A DNA stretch of 64,000 nucleotides from Lineus longissimus (GCF_910592395.1 NC_088311.1:23468646-23532645), one strand, 5' to 3'. Positions 9,901 to 21,728 are shown, numbered from the stretch's first letter. Numbers and translations are program-made. Notes: generated by a model from the letters alone, not told the origin.

Positions 9901-12900
9901 GCAAATCCTTATCAATCGATATTCACAGATTTTCAGGATTGTAACCTCTCGCAAAAAATATGATTTGTGACAAACAGTAAAAGTGTTTGATTATACTCAG
10001 GTAAATTGTAAAAAAAGATCCTTGAACACCTTCTTTTGCAATATGTTGTTAAATATGCAGGCTTTCCTTGCTGCCTAGCTTGTTAATACGTGTTTCAGCA
10101 TTTTATGCCAATTCACCAACTCAGGATTATTATTGTAAGATGCAGAGGCCATTCCGCTGAACATAATACATAAAAAATCGCTCAAATATTGGGCCATGGG
10201 GTACCCGATAAAATAGCAACAGTGTCTAGGAATTAACAAGATTAATCGGGTGCAAACAACCCCCCTTTTCAGAAAAAAGTTTGACCATGAAAATCCAGTG
10301 TCAAAAGAATGTTGAATATAGATGTTGAATGCTTAATTTTCTGAAAGCAAAACGACCTCCCCTCTGTGAATTCTGGCTCCACCTATGCAGTGACATGTAA
10401 AAAAATTGATACCTTCTTTGCTCCCTGCCTCGCTATGTGCAAATACAAATCATTTTTCATGGTATTGACTTCAGTGATTCATTACACTCCTTTCTTTCTC
10501 TACTTTCAGATCATAACAATGCTTCACCCCCATCAATTGTGCTACGGCCGTCTGCTTTGAGTGCACAGACCCAAAATCTTGGGAAGGGAATGAAATCTGG
10601 CTTTGGTTCAGGTATGGGTCAGAGAAAAAACTGATGAAAAGTTGCATTGTTGTAAAACACACACCTCAACCTTCAATCACATTTAGATGGAGGCCAGCAT
10701 GGGCTAGTGCTTTTTTGGCGGGAATGGGCAGCTAAACACAAATAGGTCCAGAGTAGCCATTATGTGACCTAAAATCCACTTGTACATTTCTGGGTCATTG
10801 TGGATACTCATTGTGAGAACAGTAACGAAAACCAGTGTCGTTCCAGCCCACTTAATACTCTATAAAGGCCAAATTGAGAATAACCTGCTTTGAAAGTTGG
10901 GATTATTGGGCAAAATACACCAGTTCATCAGAATATGTGTACATTTTTGTCAACTTGAGAAGTTGTGTGAATAATGTCATGAATTTTGTGCGTTTGAATT
11001 TTGAATAGATCATTCCTGTTATATTTTCAGAAAAATCTGACAAGGACAAGTTGGGAAGTTCCTTCTTATTAAAACCTGCAACACTACAAAGTCCATTTTC
11101 TAAAATTCTAGATGGTGAGTATTTCAGTCTTTTGCTGCTTTGATTGAACTGTAGGGTTTCTCTGCATGAGAAAAAGCTCATTTTGACTCGAGATGTCTTT
11201 TCATGTTTAGTTTGACATGCTTGAGGCGCAGGTAGTGAAAGCCAACTTTTGAGGTGTTTGAAAATTGGTGAGAGCATGGAAATATACTTCGTTGGTTCGA
11301 TGGAATCGTCATTGAATTCATTTGAAACACAGACTTCTTGCCATCACTTCAAAATTTAACCCTTGAAAAGCAACTGTATTTTTTGTGCCGGTCTTTTCCA
11401 GATATGAGTCATAAAAATCGAGAAAGTGAGTCGACGGATACTGATAATGCCAACTGTGCTAAAGGCGATCGTGATCAAAAGGAATATGAGAAGGAAAGTG
11501 ATTCTGATTCCTCAAAAGAGAATGAAAAAGATGAGACCAAAGAGAAGGATAGCAACAAATCCGCTGCGGAAAATTTTGTTTCATCAGCCACTTCCAAACT
11601 TCCAGTATCGAGGTGAGTCAGGTGTATGCCACTGCTGCTTTGGTTCTTGAGTTGATGTCTGCTGGGTCATTGCCTGCGCAGTCGAATAGTTTCTTGGAGT
11701 CGGAGCTTATCTTAATTCTTAAGCATTTATCGACTAGGAGTATAGGTTTTTGCCTTACAATCAATAACTCAGATTTGGCTTTAACCTAAATTCTCTTTTA
11801 TTTTAGCCCAGATTCAGAAAAACGCACTTTCGTGTTTGGACAAAAAATGGAAGAGAGGGCTGTGGTAAGGACTTTGAAAATGTTTTGCAGTAAAACTAGG
11901 CAACTCTGCTTTGACTTTTTCCACTGAAGTCACTAAAGTTGCATTGTGTGGGGTCCAAGATGAATTCACATCTGGTCTCACGCCAGCCATCGTAACCAGT
12001 TACGTAAGCCTTGCATAGGCCTTTTACCCTGGTCTGGCCTTGGCACTCAGGTACAGTCACAGAGAATTGTTTGTTCGTGTGGTGCTTCATGCACAGAGCT
12101 ATGAGATTCCTCAATCTTGCCTCCTTGCTCATCCCATTCTTTCCACCTTCCAGAGTCTGGCAGATTCCTCTAGTTGTACCTCAGTGACTAGTTCAAACGA
12201 CAACAGCGCCGCCAACAGTAATTCTGCATCATCGTCGGCCTCTTTTATATTCGGTCAAAACTTAGCGGACAGAGTAACAGAGGGAGCAGAAGAAAAAACA
12301 CCTGAGGAAACCGGTAAGAATAAGATGCCACTGTTTGAGACTTATCTGCTAGATCTGCTAGATTTTCTTCAAGTTGCAGCCGCCTCTGCTCAATTTATAA
12401 TGATTGTCTTATGAATGCAAGTTATCCTCTCGACCTGTTTTGTGATTCTCGTTAGTTCCCTGTCCATCGATGCACTCTTCTCCCAGATAACCAGTGGCAT
12501 AGCACTGCCAGTGCGAATGTGTTTTCTAAATAGATTGTTTGCCTTTTAATGTTCCTGAAGTGCATGTGTTTGTCAACACCCAAATGTAAAGTCTGACACC
12601 GATAACAATCATTAATATTTATGTATCGCATGTAATTTTTCAGAAAAAGATAGTTGTCGAACGTTAGCAGAATCAGCGAAGGAATACCAAGCGAAGCACG
12701 CACAAAAAGAATATGATGAAGTTGTAGTGAAAACAGGAGAGGAGGATGAATCAAATGTGTTACAGGTACAGCAAGCTATAAAATTGTTTTCCTTTGGTTT
12801 TTGCTTTGTATGGGGAAGATATACATGTTGGTTTTAAGTCTCATTCAATAGACATGGCAGTCTAAGTTGTGATGTTTCAGTGTTGGGTCTTGAATCAACA

Positions 12901-15068
12901 ATGTTCAGATTATGAATACGAGTCAGACGCAGGTAATATTTCTTTAAAAATTTTCCTAGATTTGTAAAATTTAGTTTAATTTGATGTTTTTTTCAGGCGA
13001 ACTGCAAATTATTTATGTATGACCATGCAGCAGAGAACTGGGTGGAAAAGGGACGAGGATTGTTGCGATTGAATGACAAAAATGAAAATAATGTACTCCA
13101 GTCAAGAATTGGTACGTATCTTCGACATGTTCACTTAAGAGCTTGGAGTTTACCTGAGAGCTGCATGGTGCACCATTGTCTTGCCGTTTCTCTTGGCGTA
13201 CCGAATACTTAATACCTTCATATATTGTTTATTTCTTTCAAATGCCGGCCTTGAAAAGGTTATAATTGAAAACCCTTCTATTTGTGTCTATTTCTTCAGT
13301 GATGAGAACTCAAGGCTGCTTAAAGGTGATACTAAACACAAAGATCTGGTGTGGCATGATGATTGAACAAGCTAGTGCCAAGAGTTTGAGAATAACAGCA
13401 CAGTGTGATGGCGCTGTCAAAGTCTTCCTCATAATGGTAACACTTCTTCTTTTCTTCCCTTTTGCCAACTGAATGGTCGATTTCGAAGAATGTGGTTTGG
13501 GCGCTGACCAGTCATGCGTTTCACCTGGAACAAAGGATCATATTGGCATGTGGCATTGTCCGAAGTCTGCTTAGGCCTTCTGCAATTGTTTTGTTTGGGC
13601 CCTAGTTCGTCTTAGTCGAAAAGCTCTGTTTGTTGTAAGGCACAGCAGTTGATACAAATGGGCTCAGGGCTTGCACACAATTTATTAGTCCCATTCCGAC
13701 TTTGCCGTAGCCCGAGACAGCTGTCTACGTGTGACTTGAAGTGATCTGCTTTAATTTTGCGGTTTACCTAATTAAGAGCTTATTCCTAATGTCATTGTTG
13801 TGTTTACTTTAGGCTAACCCGAAAGATACTGACCATATATTCAGTGCTATTGATTGGCGGATACAACAATTAAAGGTCAATGAGGAGATGCAGCCACAGA
13901 AAGAGGAGGAGGAGGAGGAAAAGCCAAGTAAAGGTGGCGAGAAGAGACCTGCTGAGGATAACGAAGATGGTCGTACATCACCTGAGAATAAACGTTCTAG
14001 AACAGACACAAGGTTTGTGTTTGCAGATAGTAGTTCAAGTTGTACAGTATAAAAGCACTGGATATAAAGTGTTTAAGTGTACCAGGGTTATCATCAAGAG
14101 GTCATGTATTCGACTCTGGGGAGGATCACCTTGGTTACATCTCAATTTCCTCGACACCTTACCCTACATTGCATCGTCATTTAAATGTGACGTAAAACAA
14201 GGGTTCCTTGTACCTGGTGCCCTTGCCAGAACAAGCAAACTACCCCATCCATTCAGACAGTTTCTTGTGATGGTCCCCTCACCAACAAAGATTGCCTCTA
14301 GACCAATAAACCCAGTCGATACCCAACTCTCGTGGCACACAAGACATTCTCAACAATAATATTGTGATCCTGTCATCTCTTTTCTAGGGTTGACACATTT
14401 CCGGATTCAGGTAAAAGACGAGATATCCTTCGCGAGGAGTCAAACGATAGCAGTGCCGTGGACCCCGAGACAGAAGGTAAGGTGCCGTTGATAATAAGTA
14501 CGTATGCACAATTTCCAATTTTGGGGTTTTCCCCTTTCGGCTGAGTTTGAATGGAAGTTTGCTTCTTTTCATGATTCATGGGTAAACAGAGGAATTTAAC
14601 TGGTCGTTTCCAATCAAAGTGCAGGCTCTGTTGAGGTCTTGTGTCATATTTATTGGTCATGCATATATCAAGATATCATGCTCATTCTCTGGGATGTGAA
14701 CAAACTAAGTGAATCATGATGTGAATAACAACTTCTAAGTAAACTCGGCCTCCTACCCAGTAGGAATGATACAGTGAGCCTGGTCATTCTGAGAGATTAT
14801 TTTTTGAGACCCTCGCCATTGGTGAAAAGGACACATGCTGAAATCACAATCACTGGAAATGAATGTTTGTTTGAGGAAACTTGTCTACTGTAAGCTGTGA
14901 CGTGTAAAATTTTCCACATCCAATGCATTAATCATAAAATTTCGGCAGCAAACGCGATATTCAGTCTAAAATATGGCTATGATTGCAACTCATTCTGGAT
15001 TTCCTCTTTCAGTTTCCTACGAGAGTTCATCTTCATCACCGACAATCAAATCTACGTCTTCTGATTAA
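6967..15068 (+). CDS. RANBP3: Ran-binding protein 3 (RanBP3), complete, 19 exons
   Basis: Coding exons: 6967-6979, 7119-7163, 7846-7904, 8213-8249, 8572-8673, 8915-8977, 9239-9337, 9637-9699, 10510-10611, 11031-11114, 11402-11612, 11807-11864, 12154-12313, 12644-12765, 12997-13111, 13300-13436, 13813-14012, 14388-14476, 15013-15068. All introns are GT-AG and all joins keep frame: 1815 bases, 604 residues, stop TAA. RanBP3 is a nuclear cofactor of the exportin CRM1/XPO1 that binds Ran-GTP and RCC1 and aids export of cargo such as Smad2/3 and beta-catenin. Three nucleoporin-like FxFG motifs are seen: FVFGQNMSDRAV (27-38), FVFGQKMEERAV (301-312) and FIFGQNLADRV (343-353). The Ran-binding domain spans about 366-511, with SNVLQ, CKLF, GRGLLRLND and VMRTQG. 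An acidic tail and a bipartite NLS-like KRPAED...KRSR (534-553) follow. The start has a strong context (AACATGG) and an upstream in-frame TAG at 6949. Confidence 0.95.
7441..7612 (+). repeat. Dispersed intronic repeat, copy 1 (RanBP3 intron 2)
   Basis: This copy contains the core CAGGTGAAACGCACGACTGG followed by TCAGCACCC and AAACTTCTTTGAAAT. It shares this order of blocks with 8385-8490 and, in reverse orientation, 13472-13600. It lies wholly inside an intron and has no coding capacity that I can support. Confidence 0.65.
8385..8490 (+). repeat. Dispersed intronic repeat, copy 2, next to a pogo-like end
   Basis: Blocks GGACAATGCC, TTGTTCAAAGTGAAACGCAT and AAACTTCTTCGAAT match copies 1 and 3. 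Immediately upstream, from about 8358, the sequence CAGTAGAACCTCTCT looks like a pogo/Tigger-type terminal end. So this family may be the inside of a mariner-superfamily non-autonomous element. Confidence 0.6.
12909..12932 (+). other. Possible 24-base in-frame microexon of RanBP3
   Basis: ATGTTCAG at 12901-12908 is followed by 24 bases and then the donor GTAATA. The stretch has no stop, enters and leaves in phase 0 as the flanking exons do, and would insert IMNTSQTQ between SNVLQ and ANCKLF at the start of the Ran-binding domain. The tract before the acceptor is poor in pyrimidines, and the protein matches the family without it, so constitutive use is unlikely. Confidence 0.25.
13472..13600 (-). 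repeat. Dispersed intronic repeat, copy 3, inverted (RanBP3 intron 16)
   Basis: Its reverse complement reads GCCCAAACAAAACAATTGCA, then GGACAATGCC, CAGGTGAAACGCATGACTGG, TCAGCGCCC and TTCTTCGAAAT, matching copy 1 closely. Being opposite in orientation to the copies in introns 2 and 4, it could pair with them in the pre-mRNA across most of the gene. Confidence 0.65.
14060..14150 (+). repeat. Weak tRNA-like/SINE fragment in RanBP3 intron 17
   Basis: GTATTCGACTCTGG resembles a B box, preceded by CAAGAGGTCAT as in the variable-loop side of tRNA-derived SINEs. No A box or target duplication is convincing. Confidence 0.2.
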
Positions 15069-16750
15069 TGGGTGAAACTTGACTAACGTAGTGTTACTGT
15101 TTTGTTCGAAGGAGTATCACGGCTGACAGGGTGTTGTGAGTTGGCCATTGCAGGAGGAACGTGTGGAGGACTCGAAATTAGGATCAGTGTGCCAACTTGT
15201 GTCAGAGGGATAAAGAAGTCAACCGATCTTGATTTTAGACACTGCGAATGGGTCTCTCTCATGGAAGTGTGAGTTGGCCAGGAAAGAAAAGACACTGTTG
15301 GATGAGTTGATCACTGACCTTGCTTGTGTTCAAGAGGTTGAACAGAATAGACTGATACCAATGTTGAACACTTCAAATTGGGCTCTTCTAAAGGTCATTG
15401 AATTGGCCTTTGTAGAAGTGTGCATCGGCAGGGAGAGCAGATTTGAGACTGTTTACATGTTGCATTATCAGTGACGTGGAGGAAAAAATTAAGGAACTCA
15501 ACTGATTTGGTTGTTTAATCCTCCAGTATTGTATTTGATTGACTAAGTTTTAAGACTGGGTATCTGAACCGGGAAAACTGTACAATTGATAAGTCTACAC
15601 ATACATGTTCACTTCAAGACCTTAAGTACACCTGGTTCTGTAAGCTGGTTGTGACATCAATATGCTGATTGTGTGAACTGATGTTGGTTCCTAAGTCAGG
15701 AATTCAAGGGTCGGTCTCTAATATTTGGACAAAGGCTCAAGAACAAGAGTGTGTGACCTCCCCTCGCCCTTAAAATGAAGATATTTGTCATTTAATGTTT
15801 TTGTAAACTTGGGAAATACACCCTTGTGGTTTAATAGTGCTGTTGTCCAATATCTGCTAATTGGAAGGTCAAGGTTATAATCTGTTGCTACCGAATTATT
15901 GATTTATGCCAAGAAATGGAAGAGGCATCAGTTTTATGATGTGTGTCATCATTAATGTAATTTTCCATGCAACAGTATCTTTGTTTGCTTGTTGTGAAGA
16001 AAATATTTTGTGCACTCATTTTTGCCGATTCCACAGATTGACATTCTGTTGAAGTTTTCGGCCTCATGGACTACATTGGCCTGGCTGATTAAGGGAAGTT
16101 TTCATTCAACATCACTGATGTATTCGAATTGATCGGTGGCTTGTGACACAATTGTTAATATTCTTGATGCATACTGATATATGTGCTGTGACTTGTCCAA
16201 GGTCAACTTTCAAGTTTATTAAACTGTGTGTCGGACTTTCATGTCCAATCATCATTAGGTCGGCCTGGAGTATAGAGTCCAAGAAAAAAACTTGTATGTG
16301 CTACATCTAGCAAGGAAAAGATGCATTCTGTAAGTGATGGAAATTAAGAAAAAGATATGTGGTGGACTTTGATCATGGAAATGACTTGTTGAAGTTACTG
16401 AGCTCTGTGATCACAGATTATAAGCGCTAAAAAGGTGTTTATTTTACGAATGATTGAAGTTGATTCTGCTGACAAACTTCTCCTTTATTGTTGCCTTATT
16501 GGGCTGTGTTTATTAGCTTTGTTCTCTCACCTACAGGTGGTGTTGTTACATTGTTGCGAAGTCGCAATCCAACTCTGAACCAATGTGGACCAGATCAGAT
16601 GAGCTCATATTTGATTTCTTGTAGCTCTTGGAAAGTTCCACCTGTAGGTTGGGTGAAGAACTAATGTTTGATGTGTTCAATTATAAATGTATGTAAAACC
16701 TTTGGTCAAACATTAAATTTTGGTTTATATCTTCTTCATTGTATGGTAAG
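15069..16750 (+). other. RANBP3: Probable RanBP3 3' untranslated region
   Basis: No coding frame is credible. Candidate polyadenylation signals are ATTAAA at 16218-16223, followed by a GT-rich stretch, and ATTAAA at 16712-16717, followed by a T-rich stretch. Another possible one is AATAAA near 17448. Transcript data would be needed to choose among them. Confidence 0.35.
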
Positions 16751-18666
16751 TTTATAACACAATAACTTATGATTCATAGTGAATTCCGGGCCTGATTGAT
16801 TGGAGTACATAGCAGTAGTTGTTTTTCTCTCTTCGAAGATATTAAATGGTTGTATTTATTGTAGCATCTTAATGCAATACTACTTTGAAGATTTTGAATC
16901 AGCGCCACAGTTGGAAGTAGTTGGAACAAAATTTGCAGATTTTGTATCCAGCTGCGCATGCACATGAATAACCAAATGCATAATGTACAAATGTTTCAAC
17001 TTCCTGGCGCTGTTTCAATGTCCTCCAAGATGTTTAAATAGTAGCACTCAACAGAGCCATACACTGGAGCAACCAGAGATACTATCCGCTGCCTCTCAAC
17101 CCCTGCCATTCTTGACCCTTTAGTGGACAACTTTCTGTAATCAAGGTAGGATTCTTGAAGGGAACAGAGCATTAAGCCTGCTGCTTAGTGGGAGGTCATC
17201 ATGAAAATCAGGGGTTAATGTTCGCTTCTATGGCCCTGCACACAAACCCCTGAGGCATTAATCAATGTGAATGCCATGAGAGGAACCTCACGAGAGTCAA
17301 GTTATTCCTGTAGTCATCATGTCAGCCAAAGAGTTTGTGGGACCAATACTCTTATACTCCCCTCATCCAAGCACTGACTCCAAGATTGGACACTTTCATG
17401 GTTGTCACCATGGAAAAGCTACATTTGTCTCCAGCGCTTATTTGGTAAATAAAATAAGTATTATCTAAGCACTGGTGTTGTTGGCGTCTTGATGTTAATT
17501 CTGGTCCCTGATTGTGCTGGTGGGTGATTTGAATTGAAAATACCAGCTGTGACCAAGTGTAGTTTTTCCGAGGCAGAGCGAGAAGCTTGAAGTTAAATCA
17601 CTAAAATCTATGGAATCAGTTCTGTACTCGTGGTTATTTCAACGCTCAGTATTCCAATACCGGTAGTTGCCTTAAAAACATCCTGAGCTTCAGGTCATTT
17701 TCATCATGTTTTTTTCAGACCCTGTTGCCAGGGGCTGCCTTGAAATAAGGTCACAGGTCAAATGGCATAAATTGGCTGTTTGAGTGTAACTATGGCACTT
17801 TTCTGATGAGTATCCTGATATCTGTGCTGTACAAAAGCATTTGGTATGTGCCTGTGGTGGTTTCTGATAACCAACTATGACTTGTATGATTGACAGATTT
17901 ACTAGGTGTGAAGTAGGGGGCTTTGTTCACATGACACTTAATTGATCAATTAACTCCAACGGTTTAGGGGCTTAGTCCATATATTGGATTATTGCAGAGA
18001 CTTTCAATATAAAATCTGATTATAGTGTGTATGAAAATGAGTGTATGAAGTGGGGAGCTTGGGTCACATGACTCTGACAGTTAATTGAGCAATTAGCTCC
18101 TAACAGTTGTGGGGGTCAGTCCATGCATTGCACTGGGCTGAAGTGTGTGTAAAAATGAGTGTCTTCAGGGCCTCCTCAAATTTTGGATTATTTAGCAAAA
18201 TTCTCAATACCAATCTGAGAGGCTGATTATGCTGACAACTTGGTGAGTTGGTTTACAGATGTATTTGACATTCTTTTCTCTTCCCGTGATTCCTTCTCGA
18301 TAACATTTTTGTGGTAGGTTATCCCAACAAGGAAACATCACATATCATTTGGTACACATTACTCCCGACGTCATGTTACATCGGACACCGAATTTCGATC
18401 TGATCTGATTCTTGACTTGGCCACCAGGAGGCCGAAGCTAAACAAGTGCAATATCACGCTTAATAGTGACTTGTTTTTGATGATATTTTTATGGTAGGTA
18501 CTCCAAGCCATGATACATCACATGTCATACCGACTTTGGTTTGACCGATGTACTATACATATAGAATGTTTCTTAACCAAGATGAATTCCTAACCACCAA
18601 ATATCTAGACGGTGAGCACAATGGCCCCTGGCCATTTGGGAAGTTATTCTAGATTGCAGATACTTA

Positions 18667-18831
18667 GGGCCAAATTCATAAAGGGGGTTTAAGGGTTAGA
18701 CGAGTGTAACTTCTCCCTGATCAGTTTCAGGGCCTATTCATATTCGGTGAAGATTTACATGAAGGACCTGAATCTGTCTATTCAGTAGTTAAACACTGTT
18801 TTAAGCTAAACGCCCTTTATGAATTTGGCCC
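18667..18831. mobile_element. PIF/Harbinger-like MITE, 165 bp
   Basis: The ends are inverted: GGGCCAAATTCATAAAGGG on the left and its near complement CCCTTTATGAATTTGGCCC on the right. TTA directly flanks both ends (18664-18666 and 18832-18834), the target duplication typical of PIF/Harbinger elements. The inside has no coding capacity. Confidence 0.8.
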
Positions 18832-19499
18832 TTAATGTCTAATGGCTGGAGTCATAATCACCAATAGTTCTCTGTCTTGTAAAGCCCTTGACCTGCACTC
18901 CTGATTATGTATTCATGTTTATCCCAATAACATCTCACATGGAACATGAATAAACAAATATTTTGAGAATATGTTTTCTGTTGTAACTCCGATGAAAAAT
19001 GACCATTTCTTGAGTATGGACTCCTAAAAAATATCGCTGCGGCTTCTGTCCCCATTTTGTTGGGAATGGTTTGTTGAAGGACATGTAAACTTGCTAAGAA
19101 GTACACCAGACTGGAAGAACCAAGACACAATTGCCTTGACATGACAACGATTATTTTTACAGACACAGAGTGAAGTGACGAAAATATATTCAAGCTTCAG
19201 AGAGATTTTATCTATGGTCAATAAAGGCTGGCTGTTCATGATCATTTTTAATGAGGAAGCTGCTCCAAATGACTCAAAATCTACCCGACCACGCCCCTTT
19301 TATGCACCGTATGGTGGCGACGTCTCGAAGTTTGTGGCAGAACTAAATAACCGCGATGTTTCAAATATTGTATTACTCCGCACTTGACAGGTGCCCAGCT
19401 AATTGCTCGAATGAATTAAGGCTATAACTGGAGTAATTAGTTGCCTATGATAATCTTTGAGTGCAATTTACTCATATAAGCCAATTAATATACGGTTGA

Positions 19500-19673
19500 T
19501 TGACATATATTTTTGCCGAGATTGGCATACAATGAAAACAATGAAGCCCTCTTTCGCCGGCCCTATTTCCTGCTTTGTGAGGCGTTCTCTCGGAGCTCGG
19601 CACTCGAATCCACGCCTTTTTGTGTTTTCTTGTTTGAAAACCCGATTTTTTATTGGAAAATTTGCGGTTGTAG
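19500..19673 (+). promoter_or_regulatory. Candidate promoter/5' noncoding exon, possibly of protein 4.1
   Basis: This short stretch is richer in CG dinucleotides than its surroundings (for example TTTCGCCGG and CTCGGAGCTCGG) and ends in TTGTAG|GTAAGAA, a strong 5' splice donor at 19674. It is a reasonable candidate first exon for the gene whose first coding exon begins at an acceptor at 30510/30511. No TATA box is obvious and the assignment is inference. Confidence 0.2.
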
Positions 19674-19780
19674 GTAAGAAAAATATTACAGTCATATCAT
19701 GTGATGTCAGAACGTTGTCGCGCTCAACGGGCATCGTAATGTATTAATTAGTAAGGGAAAATATGTGGTAAAGTCTTGAA

Positions 19781-20440
19781 GGTAGAGGTGTGGGTCCTTG
19801 GGCAAGACACTTTGCCTGCAGAAGGGGCACTAAGTGTGAAGTGTGGGTCCTTGGACAAGACACTTGGCAGAAGGGTCACAAAGTAGTGGTGTGTGGGTCC
19901 TTGGACAAGACACTTGGCAGAAGGGTCACAAAGTAGTGGTGTGGGTCCTTGGGTAAGGCACTTGACATGCAGAAGGATCACCAATGTGTGAGGTGCAGGT
20001 CCTTGGACAAGACACTTGGCAAGAACGGTCACAAAGGTAACCTAGTGGTGTGGCCTTTGGGTGCTTGGGTAAGGCACTTGGCATGCAGAAGGGTCACCAA
20101 GTGTGAGGTGTAGGTCCTTGGGCAAGGCACTTGGCAGAAGGGTCACTAAGTGGGGGTGGGGGTCCTTGGACGAGACACTTGGCTGAAGGATCACAAAGGT
20201 AGTGGTGTGGGTCCTTGGGTAAAGCACTTTGCATGCAGAAGGGTCACCAAGTGTAAGGTGTAGGTCCTTGGGCAAGACACTTGGCAGAAGGGTCACTAAG
20301 TTGGGTGGGTCCTTGGGCGAGACACTTGGCAGAAGGATCACAAAGGTACTGGTGTGGGTCCTTGGGTAAGGCACTTTGCATGCAGAAGGGTCACAAAGTG
20401 TGAGGTGTAGGTCCTTGGGCAAGGCACTTGGCAGAATTAA
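19781..20440. repeat. Satellite with 47-60 base unit and three-unit higher-order pattern
   Basis: GTCCTTGG or a close variant recurs 13 times, each followed by GCAAGRCACTT and then GCAGAAGGGTCAC. Spacing is 47-60 bases. In the second half, units repeat as triplets starting with CACAAAGGTA near 20031, 20191 and 20340, so a higher-order unit of about 150-160 bases was itself duplicated. The core CCTTGGGCAAGRCACTT resembles the tail of tRNA-derived SINEs of many animals. Open frames across it are repeat artefacts. Confidence 0.9.
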
Positions 20441-20694
20441 GGTCCCAACTCATGTAAAGTGTGGGTCGGCCTTTGGCGAGACAAGGAACAAGAGGGTTAG
20501 AAGGTATATTAAAAGTTATAAGAGAACGGGGGGGGGGGGCAAATTCGCAGCCGGTGTAATGTTTTGGCATCACTTAATCATTTCTCAGGCATAATCGATT
20601 CTTCTATTAAGGGGGTGCATTATTGTTTTGTAATCCACAGTTCTTCCAATACCCAATCTGTGTTGCAGTATGATTGAGAGAATAGGATAAAATA

Positions 20695-20845
20695 CAGTGG
20701 AACCTCCCTTAGCGGACACCTCTCTATTAGGGCAACCTCTCTATTAAGGACACTAGTTCTGGTCCCAAATTGGCTGTTTTCAATCAATTTGACATCTCTA
20801 ATCAGGACACCTCTCTACTGAGGACAGCCCTTGTCAGTGTCCTTA
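20695..20845. mobile_element. pogo/Tigger-like element fragment
   Basis: It starts after a TA with CAGTGGAACCTCCCTTAGCG and continues with repeated blocks GGACACCTCTCTATTAGGG, AACCTCTCTATTAAGGACAC and GGACACCTCTCTACTGAGGA. The same end type is seen at 8358, 36711 and 52385. A matching right end is not clear, so this copy may be truncated. Confidence 0.55.
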
Positions 20846-21470
20846 AAGTCGCGAGTGACGTTAGTTGAGCTGACCTTGGTTATGTGATGCGGACTGCTTG
20901 TCAAGAGTGCTGACTTGTGTTGACTTGAAGATTGGAATATACCAATCATGTCGGGGCCGGCTGGTCATAATACTGCCGCATCGCTCACATTTTGATGTTG
21001 TGTTGGCTGCTGAGAAAAAGGATGATTGATGATCTCAAAATTCCTTGGATGGCTCTTTTTTGTCTGAAACAAACTTGACCCCATTATTGATGAGATATGG
21101 TTATTTGTAGTACCAAGTGACCTTAGCTCTTAATTTCATATCTTGACATCAGAAGTGGGCAACTTTTTTTAAACACTGCCAATGGGAAATGCCTTGCATT
21201 TTATGAAGATTCTCAGTATTCGTTGTAAAAATGATAAATTTGCCAATTTTGAAATAAAAGTTTGGTTTTGTTAGCTTTGATTAATCTCTCGACTTTTATT
21301 TTGTGCAGTACAGTTGTAATTTAGGATGCAGTCAGTGTCGTGTTGCATGTTAAACCAAAGAAATGCCTCAATAGTCATTTATCTGCAATGTTATACCTTC
21401 GCACTATACCGTAAAATGACACATAGGGCAGCCACTCTTTTGACACTTGAGAAACAAACCAACGTACATC

Positions 21471-21728
21471 CTACAAGACTGTCTCCAGCACCTAAATTTA
21501 TGAAAGAAACTCTGGCCCGCAGACACTAATGTCAGAGGAAAAACTGAGGGGAACACTGCATGACCTCGAAACGACACGCCGCTTCATCTCCACCACAGGA
21601 CTGAAGTTATATGAGGCAGGTTGAACGCCAAAGGAGGAAAAGAAGCAAGGCAAAGGAAATGAAAGTAGAGACTGCTTGTGATGGCATGCAAGTAAACAGT
21701 GTTGGGTCATACTCATCTACCCTCTGGT
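21471..21728 (+). pseudogene. Broken coding-like fragment related to 45201-45380
   Basis: The DNA from CAAGACTGTCTCC through AAAAACTGAGGGGAACACTG aligns with 45201-45380 at roughly three quarters identity by eye. The best peptide here contains LRGTLHDLETTRRFIS, but reading the whole homology needs at least two frame changes. I do not recognise the family. It may be a mobile-element coding remnant or a decayed exon copy. Confidence 0.4.

Noticed and set aside
19748-20422. Minus-strand frames with repeated KCLVQGPT-like units
   Set aside because: They arise from the satellite array; no start, no conserved domain and frame changes between units.
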